NCBI GenBank assembly: GCA_013698305.1
Contig: JACCVC010000093.1
Coordinates: 1-6,628 of the forward strand
DNA length: 6,628 nucleotides
Direction of reading: 5' to 3'
Source of the DNA: Chloroflexia bacterium
GTDB taxonomy: Bacteria > Chloroflexota > Chloroflexia > Thermomicrobiales > UBA6265
Part shown: piece by piece, positions 1 to 6,125 of the stretch
Layout: each line of letters starts with the position of its first letter
Position numbering within the stretch: position 1 is the first letter of the stretch
Notes under the pieces: model-generated
Seen by the model: only the letters and a program-made list of their open reading frames with translations
The model's database searches: none
What the model was told of the DNA's origin: nothing
Program-made: the position numbers and the translations under genes

Positions 1-206
1 ACCGCGAAGATCAACACGCTGGCGATGAGACCGAGTCGCGCCAGGGCATCATCCGGCGCTGCCTGCATTCGCTGGTAGCTGAAGAGGGCGGCAAGCAGGG
101 AAATCGGGAGAGTCGTAAGCCAATTGAGCCATCCGAGCAACGGAATCAGGCCGAGCAGCAGGAAGCAACCGGCAACGATCGAGAGAATACATCCGAGTCC
201 GCTCAT
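1..206 (-). CDS. small hydrophobic membrane protein, N-terminal part (runs off the window)
   Basis: The reading frame opens at ATG 206-204 on the minus strand and is uninterrupted to the window edge, giving 68 residues of an unfinished protein. The start is supported by a GGAG Shine-Dalgarno (215-218) eight bases upstream. The sequence begins MSGLGCILSIVAGCFLLLGL and continues with LGWLNWLTTLPISLLAALF, then a short polar stretch (YQRMQAAPDDALARL) and the beginning of a further hydrophobic segment (LIASVLIF). This predicts at least two closely spaced membrane helices, with a polar loop and a third helix starting at the cut. I see no catalytic motif and do not recognise a characterised family; it resembles the small integral membrane proteins that carry a GWLNW-type turn between helices. 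It is transcribed away from infA, so the two genes diverge from the non-coding stretch 207-526. Function is unknown. Confidence 0.75.
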   Translation of the reverse strand, partial: MSGLGCILSIVAGCFLLLGLIPLLGWLNWLTTLPISLLAALFSYQRMQAAPDDALARLGLIASVLIFA

Positions 207-252
207 GTGTGAATCTCCAGGTGAGGGCATGAATCGCTCCTGAAAGCGCTGT

Positions 253-266
253 TGATGCATGCATCA
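253..266. repeat. perfect 14-bp palindrome TGATGCATGCATCA
   Basis: The sequence TGATGCATGCATCA equals its own reverse complement with no central spacer. It lies 47 bases upstream of the start codon of the leftward gene (206) and about 260 bases upstream of infA. The position fits an operator for the leftward gene, but no regulator for it is in the window. It could also be chance, because it is built from the repeated tetramer GCAT/ATGC. Confidence 0.4.
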
Positions 267-512
267 GTGGGCCCGCTCTTACCAAACTGGTGCATTGCCC
301 TCACCGAAGGATACGGCGTGCGTGCCTGTCTGGCAGTGAGGTAAACCGGAAATCCGAATGTGATGAGTGGTCCCAGGCATTGCGACGGCGGCGACTTTGC
401 CGGAATGAAGTAAAATACCCGAGGTTGTCGATGAACCCTCCGCGCCCCGTGTGCCACCGCATGCTCATGACTGCCACGGTCCGGGTCGAATTGCGGAGCA
501 TCCACAAGAAAT

Positions 513-518
513 GAGAGG
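513..518 (+). promoter_or_regulatory. ribosome binding site GAGAGG of infA
   Basis: GAGAGG lies eight bases before the TTG at 527 and is the reason for choosing that start. It overlaps the in-frame TGA at 512-514, so translation cannot begin further upstream. No in-frame ATG or GTG occurs between this site and the conserved IF-1 fold. Confidence 0.65.
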
Positions 519-526
519 TTAGGCTA

Positions 527-820
527 TTGGCCAGGAAGTCACAGCAGAAGCAACAATCAGGCGGCAGGGGCGGTAACGCTCCCCCTACAGATGGACCTCG
601 TCGCACGAATCCTGATGCGATTGCCGTCGAGGGCAAGGTACTCGAAGCATTGCCGAATGCCATGTTTTCAGTCGAGTTGGAAAATGGACACACCGTCCTC
701 GGGCATCTGGGCGGACGTATGCGCAAGAACTATATTCGGGTACTTCCGGGTGACCGGGTCGTGGTGGAGCTTTCGCCGTACGATTTGACCCGTGGCCGGA
801 TTACATTTCGACATCGATAG
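527..820 (+). CDS. infA: translation initiation factor IF-1, with N-terminal extension
   Basis: IF-1 is a single OB-fold cytoplasmic protein that binds the A site of the 30S subunit and helps IF-2 and IF-3 choose the initiator tRNA. The conserved fold spans about residues 32-97: VEGKVLEALPNAMFSVELEN, then NGHTVLGHLGG, RMRKNYIRVLPGD and ELSPYDLTRGRITFRHR, all classical IF-1 signatures. The protein is 97 residues against the usual 70-75. The excess is a basic, low-complexity N-terminus of about 25 residues rich in Gln, Gly, Arg and Pro (MARKSQQKQQSGGRGGNAPP). The start is TTG, fixed by a good Shine-Dalgarno and an in-frame stop just upstream. The gene stands alone, without the secY/adk/map or rpmJ/rpsM/rpsK neighbours that usually accompany infA, so it may be relocated or a second copy. 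Identity is nearly certain; whether it is the housekeeping copy cannot be told here. Confidence 0.95.
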   Translation: MARKSQQKQQSGGRGGNAPPTDGPRRTNPDAIAVEGKVLEALPNAMFSVELENGHTVLGHLGGRMRKNYIRVLPGDRVVVELSPYDLTRGRITFRHR

Positions 821-841
821 CGACGATTTTGAACGCGTGAG

Positions 842-877
842 AGAGGCCGAGGTTGCGTGCCTCGGCCTCTTCCCTTT
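842..877 (+). terminator. hairpin terminator after infA
   Basis: An 11-bp perfect stem, AGAGGCCGAGG (842-852) with CCTCGGCCTCT (860-870), encloses a 7-base loop and begins 21 bases after the infA stop. It is followed by TCCCTTT, a pyrimidine-rich but interrupted tail, so it looks like an intrinsic terminator with a weak U-tract. The longest in-frame start of the next gene (857) lies inside this hairpin, which argues against using that start. Confidence 0.65.
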
Positions 878-955
878 CAGGATGGTATCGACGGCATGCT
901 CTGCACGACGGCGCCTGCCCGGAATCCAACATTCCACCTATCGTGTCGTCCCAAC

Positions 956-2053
956 ATGTCACCGGAAATGGAGTCGTTCTTGAAATCCTGGCGTGCATGG
1001 CTTGGGATCGGCATCAGCCTCGTCTTCCTCTACTTTGCCTTTCGCGGCCAGAATCTCGGTGAGATCCGGCGCGCGCTCGGCGAGGCCAACGTGTGGTGGA
1101 TCATTCCGGCGCTCGGGCTCTATTTCACCGGCGTCTGGATACGGTCCATTCGGTGGGGTATCCTGCTGCGGCCCGTCGTCCCTGTCACCGCGCGCGAGCT
1201 GTTTCCGGTTTCCATCGTCGGATACATGGCCAACAACGTGCTACCGCTGCGGGCCGGTGAGCTGGTGCGGTCAATCATTGTGCGGCAGCGTTTCGGCGTA
1301 CGGAAGACATCGGTGCTGGCGACCATCGCGGTCGAGCGCATCTTCGACGGCCTCACCATGCTCGCGTTCATGTTGCTGGCGGCGTCCTTCATCTCCTTCA
1401 CCAGCCAACTCGAGAACCTCGCCCTGATCGCCTTTGGCCTGTTTGCCTTGCTCCTGATGGGCTTGTTCGCGCTCACCCTCGGCGGTGGCGTTCGGGATAG
1501 GCTGTTGCAGCTCGCGCTGGGACCCATGCCAACGCCCATGGCGGACCGCGTCGAGCGGATGGCGGAGTCGTTCCTCAGCGGTCTTGGCGTGTTTCGCAAG
1601 CGCCGCGATCTTCTGGCGGTCAGCGGCCTCTCGGTTATCTCCTGGCTGTTCGAGGCATCGACCTACTGGGTGCTGGCCATCGGCTTTGGCGGATCGGTCC
1701 GCGACGTGATGGGGTTTTCGGCAACGCTCCTGACCACCGGTGTCGCGAACATGGCGACGCTGATCCCTTCCTCGCCGGGATACGTCGGACAATTCGAGTA
1801 CGGTGTCAGGCTGGTGCTCAGCGGCGCGCTCGGCGTTCCGGAGAGCCAGGCGCTGGCGTACGCCATCCTGGTCCATGCAACGCTGTTTTTCCCCATCACC
1901 TTGTTGGGTATCATTGCGTGGTCGCGGCAGCATCTGAGCTGGAAGCAAATTCAGGCGAGCGACGACGCCGTCGAGTCCACCAACGGCGACGTCACGGATG
2001 GCGACGCCGTTAGCAGCGTGACGCGACCGGGTCGGCAAGCCGAGAGCGTCTGA
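956..2053 (+). CDS. polytopic membrane protein, lysylphosphatidylglycerol synthase TM / flippase-like family (YbhN-type)
   Basis: This is an integral membrane protein of the family described by the LPG-synthase transmembrane region (UPF0104, YbhN/AglD-like). Members include the flippase half of MprF and stand-alone proteins linked to lipid or glycolipid handling; the substrate is not predictable here. Counting from the chosen ATG it has 365 residues and about eight hydrophobic segments (near 14-30, 46-64, 82-97, 133-150, 156-176, 222-243, 255-273 and 305-322). The family signatures are RAGELVRSIIV (99-109), ATIAVERIFDGLTML (122-136) and PSSPGYVGQFEYG (271-283). The last 40 residues are polar, Asp/Ser/Thr-rich and probably cytoplasmic. 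There is no MprF-type synthase domain, so lysyl transfer is not expected. The start is uncertain: ATG 956, ATG 968 and ATG 896 (AGGA 13 bases upstream) are all possible, none with an ideal ribosome site. It precedes uppP by 127 bases on the same strand. Confidence 0.85.
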   Translation: MSPEMESFLKSWRAWLGIGISLVFLYFAFRGQNLGEIRRALGEANVWWIIPALGLYFTGVWIRSIRWGILLRPVVPVTARELFPVSIVGYMANNVLPLRAGELVRSIIVRQRFGVRKTSVLATIAVERIFDGLTMLAFMLLAASFISFTSQLENLALIAFGLFALLLMGLFALTLGGGVRDRLLQLALGPMPTPMADRVERMAESFLSGLGVFRKRRDLLAVSGLSVISWLFEASTYWVLAIGFGGSVRDVMGFSATLLTTGVANMATLIPSSPGYVGQFEYGVRLVLSGALGVPESQALAYAILVHATLFFPITLLGIIAWSRQHLSWKQIQASDDAVESTNGDVTDGDAVSSVTRPGRQAESV

Positions 2054-2117
2054 CGATCCCGAACCCTGGTGTGGAAGTTGCGAGACTTGCGGGCTAAATG
2101 TTCGCCCCTCAATGCGT

Positions 2118-2131
2118 GGCGAAAAATCGCC
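2118..2131 (+). other. short hairpin in the uppP leader
   Basis: GGCGA-AAAA-TCGCC forms a 5-bp stem with an all-A tetraloop, 50 bases before the uppP start. It has no U-tract, so it is not a convincing terminator. It could be a leader structure or nothing. The rest of 2054-2180 shows no clear promoter to my reading, so uppP may be co-transcribed with the upstream membrane protein gene. Confidence 0.25.
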
Positions 2132-2164
2132 GTCGCGGGGAAGCCGGATTCTTTTGTGATTGAC

Positions 2165-2170
2165 GAGAGG
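2165..2170 (+). promoter_or_regulatory. ribosome binding site GAGAGG of uppP
   Basis: GAGAGG lies ten bases before ATG 2181. This favours MEWWQAIVLG, the usual beginning of UppP proteins, over an in-frame TTG at 2160 that would lie upstream of the Shine-Dalgarno itself. Confidence 0.65.
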
Positions 2171-2180
2171 TTCACAGCCG

Positions 2181-3038
2181 ATGGAGTGGTGGCAGGCGAT
2201 CGTTCTCGGCATGGTACAGGGGCTGACAGAGTTCCTGCCGATCTCCTCTTCGGGCCATCTCATCATTTTCCCCTGGTTGTTCGACTGGGAAACGCCCGGA
2301 CTCTCGTTCGACGCCTTCCTGCACCTGGGGACCCTCGCCGCCGTTGTCGCCTATTTCCTGAAAGACATCACGGCGATGATCCGAGCGATCCCGGTCGCAC
2401 TGCGCGATCCCGTTGGCATCCTCAAGGGAGAGGGCGAAGAGCCAGGGCATACCGACGCGCGGCTGGGATTGCTGATCGCGGTGGCCACGGTGCCCGGCCT
2501 GATCGCCGGCTTGCTGCTGGAATCCAGCATCGAGGAGCTGTTTCACACCGAGGAGAACTCGAACACGGCGATTGCCACCATCGCGACGATGCTGATCGTG
2601 GTCGGTATCGTGATGTGGATCGCGGAGCGCGTCGGCCAGCGCGATCACGCCATCCCGCGGATGCGGTGGCTGGACGCGCTGATCATCGGCTGCGCGCAGG
2701 CGTTGGCGCTCATTCCCGGCACGTCGCGTTCGGGAGCGACGATCACCGCCGGGCTGTTTCGCGGGCTCAACAGGGCGGACGCGGCCCGATTCTCGTTTCT
2801 GGCCGGGATGCCATTGATCCTCGGCGCGGGCTCGTTGTCGGTGATCGACGTGATCCGCGAGGGCGCGGACGGTGGCGACCTGCTGATCTATGCGCTGGGC
2901 GGGATCTCGGCGGCACTGGTTGGCTTCGTGACGATCTGGGGCCTGCTCCAGTTCCTGCAACGGCGAAGCACGTTGGTGTTTACGATCTATCGCCTGCTGT
3001 TCGGCATCTTCCTGTTCATCATGCTGGCCCTGCGCTGA
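2181..3038 (+). CDS. uppP: undecaprenyl-diphosphatase UppP (BacA family)
   Basis: UppP is an integral membrane phosphatase that removes one phosphate from undecaprenyl diphosphate, regenerating the C55-P carrier for peptidoglycan and other envelope polymers. High dosage gives bacitracin resistance. The protein has 285 residues, normal for the family. The first catalytic motif appears as QGLTEFLPISSSGHL (Q13, E17, H26), and the second as PGTSRSG (179-185, R183) within ALALIPGTSRSGATITAGLF. Hydrophobic segments fill the rest, including 95-113, 131-148, 203-222, 236-256 and 268-284. Both halves of the active site are intact, so the enzyme should work. The neighbour upstream is a flippase-like membrane protein on the same strand, which fits a role in lipid carriers, but joint transcription is inferred only from strand and spacing. 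Downstream the strand stays the same but a repeat element intervenes before the metal operon. Confidence 0.96.
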   Translation: MEWWQAIVLGMVQGLTEFLPISSSGHLIIFPWLFDWETPGLSFDAFLHLGTLAAVVAYFLKDITAMIRAIPVALRDPVGILKGEGEEPGHTDARLGLLIAVATVPGLIAGLLLESSIEELFHTEENSNTAIATIATMLIVVGIVMWIAERVGQRDHAIPRMRWLDALIIGCAQALALIPGTSRSGATITAGLFRGLNRADAARFSFLAGMPLILGAGSLSVIDVIREGADGGDLLIYALGGISAALVGFVTIWGLLQFLQRRSTLVFTIYRLLFGIFLFIMLALR

Positions 3039-3101
3039 CCGCCAACGCGTAGCGCCCGACTTTGTTGTATAGACCGGAGGCATGCGGGAAACGAGCCAAT
3101 T

Positions 3102-3240
3102 CGTAGCGGCAGACCCCGTGTCTGCCATTCTTGACGATAGGCAGGGAACAGCACTTGCACGTTGCGGCTGATCCTGAACCCCTGAAGCAACCGTTCTTTG
3201 GATGCTCTTGAAGATGGCAGACACAGGGTCTGCCGCTACG
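3102..3240. repeat. REPIN-like element: two inverted copies of a palindromic repeat
   Basis: Two 27-base arms (3102-3128 and 3214-3240) are reverse complements of each other at 26 of 27 positions and enclose 85 bases. Each arm carries CGTAGC followed by its own palindrome, GGCAGAC-N5-GTCTGCC (3108-3126 and 3216-3234). The arrangement, two short palindromic repeats facing each other around a unique spacer, is that of REP doublets or REPINs; a small non-autonomous transposon with terminal inverted repeats is the alternative. No clear target duplication is visible at the ends and no open frame lies inside. It occupies most of the gap 3039-3280 after uppP and could act as a transcription terminator or RNA stabiliser for uppP. 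Confidence 0.8.
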
Positions 3241-3293
3241 TGTCTACAATGGTGGTTATCCTTCATTTGCTCTTTGCCTGATGGATATGTGTT

Positions 3294-3361
3294 TGCATGT
3301 ACACATGTTCCACGGTAAACTTGCCCCAGTGAAGACATGTGTATATGTGTACATACGTATA
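3294..3361 (+). promoter_or_regulatory. candidate operator/promoter of the cad operon
   Basis: Two blocks here stand out from the GC-rich surroundings. CATGT-AC-ACATG (3296-3307) and TATGT-GT-ACATA (3344-3355) are both 5-2-5 inverted repeats, and their central 10 bases, ATGTACACAT (3297-3306) and ATGTGTACAT (3345-3354), are exact reverse complements of each other. A further ATGTGT-N8-ACACAT dyad covers 3287-3306. SmtB/CadC-type repressors bind imperfect dyads near their own promoters, so these are natural operator candidates. A possible promoter between them is TTGCCC (3321-3326) and TATATG (3342-3347) with a short 15-base spacer, which would place the second dyad over the -10. The dyads are seen; binding and the promoter assignment are inferred. 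Confidence 0.5.
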
Positions 3362-3364
3362 GAC

Positions 3365-3369
3365 AAGGA
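3365..3369 (+). promoter_or_regulatory. ribosome binding site AAGGA of the ArsR-family gene
   Basis: AAGGA lies seven bases before ATG 3377. This sets the start there rather than at the in-frame ATG 3281, which would translate the operator region into an implausible Val/Tyr/His-rich leader. Confidence 0.7.
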
Positions 3370-3376
3370 CGGTATC

Positions 3377-3787
3377 ATGCAGCAACTCCAACGATTCTCC
3401 ATTCAACAATCCAATGTCGACTGCGACTCCGACTGTATCCACCCGGCGGCGGTGACAGCCGCGCGCAAGGCGCTGGGCGGCGCGGAGCCCGCCGATGACG
3501 TCGCGCCGCTCTTCGCCGTGCTGGGCGACCCGACCAGAATCCGGGTGCTGACGGCGCTCTCCGCCGGGGAGTTGTGCGTATGCGACCTCGCCGTCGCGAC
3601 TGGCGTCAACCGAAGCACGATCTCGCACCAGCTTCGCGTGCTGCGTGATCATCGCCTCGTGCGACGACGTCGTGAGGGCAAGGTGATGTACTACGCGCTT
3701 GATGACGACCATGTGCCTGAGCTGCTGGCGACGGCATCCGCCCATAGCGGCGAGCGAAACGACGAACGGCAGGAGCGGCTGGCATGA
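3377..3787 (+). CDS. cadC: ArsR/SmtB-family metal-sensing repressor, CadC-like
   Basis: A winged-helix dimeric repressor that leaves its operator when it binds metal ions. The protein has 136 residues. The fold begins around residue 42 (APLFAVLGDPTRIRVLTALS), the recognition helix is VNRSTISHQLRVLRDHRLV (78-96), and the wing is RRRREGKVMYYAL (97-108). Two metal sites are visible. The CadC-type alpha3N site has C16 and C20 in DCDSDC near the N-terminus plus C67 and C69 in ELCVCDLA. The SmtB/CadC alpha5 site has D110, H112, H123 and E126 at the family spacing. Cys-rich alpha3N sites typically sense Cd(II)/Pb(II) and alpha5 sites Zn(II); which site drives release here is unknown. The stop overlaps the ATPase start (ATGA at 3784-3787), implying translational coupling. 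Autoregulation through the dyads upstream is likely. Family assignment is firm; the CadC name is inferred from ligands and partner. Confidence 0.93.
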   Translation: MQQLQRFSIQQSNVDCDSDCIHPAAVTAARKALGGAEPADDVAPLFAVLGDPTRIRVLTALSAGELCVCDLAVATGVNRSTISHQLRVLRDHRLVRRRREGKVMYYALDDDHVPELLATASAHSGERNDERQERLA

Positions 3788-6045
3788 GCGTGTCTACTCG
3801 CGCATCCGACCCCGGCCAAATTGATTTGTGCAAGCCGCTGGTATTCGACGTGACTGGCATGGACTGCGGCGATTGCGCCCGCAGCGTCGAGCGCGTCGTC
3901 GGCCAGCTTCCCCAGGTTGACAATGCCACGGTGAGCTTCGCCTCGGGCACGCTGACGGTGAAGCCCCACGAAACGGGCGAGAATCATGACGATGTCGTGC
4001 GTTCCGTCGGCGGCGCGGTCGACCGGGCGGGCTACACCGCGGTACTGCGAGAGAAGTTCGGTGGTCGGCGCGTGTCAGCCTTGCCGTGGTGGCGGAATCG
4101 GAAGTTGATTCCGGCTGTTGCCGCGACCGTCCTGTGGGTCGCGGCGTTCGTGGTCGGCCAAACCGTTGAGACCGAGGTGTGGTCGACTGCCCTTTACGCA
4201 GTGGCAATCGTCGTAGGCGGAATGCCGATCATGCGATCCGGCTTGGTGGCGCTGACCGCTCGGCGGATCGACATGAACGTGCTTATGACGATCTCCGTGA
4301 TTGGTGCGGCGCTGCTCGGCGAGTGGTCCGAGGGCGGGCTTGTGGTCGTCCTGTTCTCGATCGGCACGACGCTCCAGGCGGTCACCTTCGACCGCACGCG
4401 CAATGCGATTCGGGCATTGCTGGACCTGGCGCCCGACGAAGCGAGGGTGGTGCGGGATGGCGTCGAGACGCTGGTCGCCGTGCATTCGCTCCAGGTCGAC
4501 GATGTGGTGCGCGTTCGACCGGGGGACCGTCTCCCCGCCGATGGCGAGGTGATCGACGGGCATTCCGCGATGGACCAGGCCGCGATCACCGGCGAATCAT
4601 TGCCGGTGGAGCGCGGTGTCGGCGACGAGGTCTATGCCGGCACCGTCAACGGCTCGGGAACGGTCCTGGTGCGAGTGACGAAGCTGTCGTCGGAGTCGAT
4701 GCTCGCCAACATCGTCCACCTGGTCGAGGAGGCGCAGTCGAGCCGAGCGCCGTCGCAACAACTGGTCGACCGGTTCGCGGCGGTGTACACGCCGGCGGTG
4801 GTGGCGGTCGCCGCCCTGATCGCCTTGGGTGTTGGAGGATTCAGCGGCAATTGGGACACCTGGATCTACCGGGCGCTGGTGCTGCTGGTAATCGCCTGCC
4901 CGTGCGCGCTGGTGATCTCGACACCGGTCGCGATCGTCTCCGCAATCGGGGCGGCAACCCGCGGCGGCATGCTGGTCAAGGGCGGCGCGGCGCTCGAAGA
5001 CGCCGGACGGGTGAAGACGGTCGCGTTCGACAAGACCGGGACATTGACCATGGGTCGCCCCACGGTCGCCAGCCTAATCCCATATGGCGATGCCGATGAG
5101 CGAGAGGTGCTGGAGCTGGCGGCGGCGGTCGAGCAGCCGTCAGAACATCCGCTGGCGCGGGCGATCGTCGCCAGGGCGCTGCACGACGCCGTGGCGGTTC
5201 CGGTCGCAACTGGTTTCGCGGGGTTGCCGGGTCGTGGCGCTCAGGCGACGGTAGACGGCGCGAAAATCGTTGTCGGGAGTGACCGGCTGATGCGTGAGGC
5301 CGGTGTCTCTGCTGACGCGTTGTCGTGGATCGAGCGCCATGCCACGGACTTCGCCGGTTCCGGGGAATCGGTGCTGTCAGTTGGACGCCGGCCTGGCGAT
5401 GGACCCGCCGAGCTGCTGGGCGTCATCGCCGTCGCCGATCGGGTCCGGCCCGACGTGCGCGAGTCGCTGGCGGCGCTGCGGCGAATCGGCGTCGAGAGGA
5501 TCGTGATGCTGACGGGCGACCGGGAGGAGGTCGCCAGCACCATCGCCGCTCAGGTCGGGGTCGATGAATACCGGGCCAACCTGCTGCCGGACGAGAAGTC
5601 CGGGGCGATTCGGGAGCTTCAGCGACAGCATGGTTCGGTCGCGATGGTCGGCGACGGTATCAACGATGCTCCGGCGCTGGCGACAGCCGACGTTGGCATC
5701 GCGATGGGCGTGGGGGGCTCCGATGTCGCGCTGGAGAGCGCCGACCTGGCGTTGATGCGAGACGACCTCTCTGCGCTGTCGCGGCTGTTCGATCTCTCGC
5801 ATCGGACCGTCGCCATCATCCGGCAGAACGTGACGCTCTCGCTGGTGACCAAGGCGGTGGCGCTGCTGCTGGGCACGCTCGGGTTCGTGAATCTCTGGAT
5901 CGCGGTGCTGGCCGACATGGGCACCTCGATCATCGTGACGCTGAACGGCCTGCGCCTGGCTCGCGTGGAACGCCAGCGCGAAATCGCAGGCATCCAAGGC
6001 AATCGCGATCGCAACGATGGGGAGAAGGCGGTCGCCGCAGACTGA
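3784..6045 (+). CDS. cadA: P1B-type heavy-metal ATPase, Zn/Cd/Pb exporter (CadA/ZntA type)
   Basis: A membrane pump that uses ATP to export Cd(II), Zn(II) and Pb(II) from the cytoplasm. The 753 residues are the usual length and the domains are complete and in order. A single N-terminal metal-binding domain has GMDCGDCA (C28, C31), with the Asp before the first Cys that is typical of the zinc/cadmium branch. The actuator loop has TGES (269-272), and the membrane site ACPCALVISTP has C372 and C374. Phosphorylation is at D416 in DKTGT, nucleotide binding at SEHPLA (453-458, H455), and the hinge motifs are TGD (577-579) and GDGINDAP (623-630). In the last membrane helices K690 and D711 (ADMGTSIIVTLNGLRL) match the ZntA-type determinants and argue against a copper pump. 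The ATG overlaps the stop of the repressor gene by four bases, so both proteins come from one mRNA. Hairpins at 6132-6169 probably end it. Cobalt or other divalent metals cannot be excluded. Confidence 0.96.
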   Translation: MSVSTRASDPGQIDLCKPLVFDVTGMDCGDCARSVERVVGQLPQVDNATVSFASGTLTVKPHETGENHDDVVRSVGGAVDRAGYTAVLREKFGGRRVSALPWWRNRKLIPAVAATVLWVAAFVVGQTVETEVWSTALYAVAIVVGGMPIMRSGLVALTARRIDMNVLMTISVIGAALLGEWSEGGLVVVLFSIGTTLQAVTFDRTRNAIRALLDLAPDEARVVRDGVETLVAVHSLQVDDVVRVRPGDRLPADGEVIDGHSAMDQAAITGESLPVERGVGDEVYAGTVNGSGTVLVRVTKLSSESMLANIVHLVEEAQSSRAPSQQLVDRFAAVYTPAVVAVAALIALGVGGFSGNWDTWIYRALVLLVIACPCALVISTPVAIVSAIGAATRGGMLVKGGAALEDAGRVKTVAFDKTGTLTMGRPTVASLIPYGDADEREVLELAAAVEQPSEHPLARAIVARALHDAVAVPVATGFAGLPGRGAQATVDGAKIVVGSDRLMREAGVSADALSWIERHATDFAGSGESVLSVGRRPGDGPAELLGVIAVADRVRPDVRESLAALRRIGVERIVMLTGDREEVASTIAAQVGVDEYRANLLPDEKSGAIRELQRQHGSVAMVGDGINDAPALATADVGIAMGVGGSDVALESADLALMRDDLSALSRLFDLSHRTVAIIRQNVTLSLVTKAVALLLGTLGFVNLWIAVLADMGTSIIVTLNGLRLARVERQREIAGIQGNRDRNDGEKAVAAD

Positions 6046-6125
6046 TACGCATCTCCGATGAATTGGTGCGATCCTGCTTAGAGCGCATCTCACATTGGTT
6101 GGTGTCGCGGCAATACACGCGATCA

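Larger units (their letters stand above)
207..526. other. intergenic region between the leftmost gene and infA
   Basis: This 320-base stretch separates two divergent genes and must hold the promoters of both. No frame in it looks coding: the open frames are short, Arg/Cys/His-rich and lack plausible starts. It contains a 14-bp palindrome (separate entry) and a TAAAAT that resembles a -10 box (411-416) on the infA side, but no -35 sits at a good distance from it. A small CGGA-AA-TCCG inverted repeat lies at 347-356. An in-frame TGA at 512-514 sets the upstream limit of infA. I cannot assign promoters with confidence. Confidence 0.5.

Noticed and set aside
290..514. 74-codon plus-strand frame upstream of infA
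   Set aside because: No ribosome site, Arg/Cys/His-rich composition and no similarity I recognise; more likely leader DNA.
857..955. N-terminal extension of the flippase-like protein from the 857 start
   Set aside because: That start lies inside the infA terminator hairpin, and the extra residues are not hydrophobic or conserved-looking. A start at 956 or 968 gives the usual beginning of the family.
1271..2266. 331-codon open frame on the minus strand
   Set aside because: Antisense to the flippase-like gene, with low-complexity charged composition. The sense frame has family motifs and membrane helices.
2069..3052. 327-codon open frame on the plus strand overlapping uppP
   Set aside because: Its translation is Arg/Gly/Asp-rich with no motif, while the overlapping frame encodes a complete UppP with both active-site motifs. 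Long shadow frames are common in GC-rich coding DNA.
3032..3055. GCGCT...AGCGC inverted repeat at the end of uppP as a terminator
   Set aside because: Only five base pairs around a 14-base loop, overlapping the stop codon and followed by only a short T-rich stretch. Too weak to call.
3102..3240. CRISPR array
   Set aside because: Only two copies, in inverted rather than direct orientation, with an 85-base spacer and no cas genes.
2172..3338. 388-codon open frame on the minus strand opposite uppP
   Set aside because: It is Gln/Arg/His-rich, has no recognisable domain, and is fully antisense to uppP and the repeat element.
4179..5099. 306-codon plus-strand frame inside cadA
   Set aside because: Alternative frame of an intact P-type ATPase, Arg/Gly-rich, with no motif.
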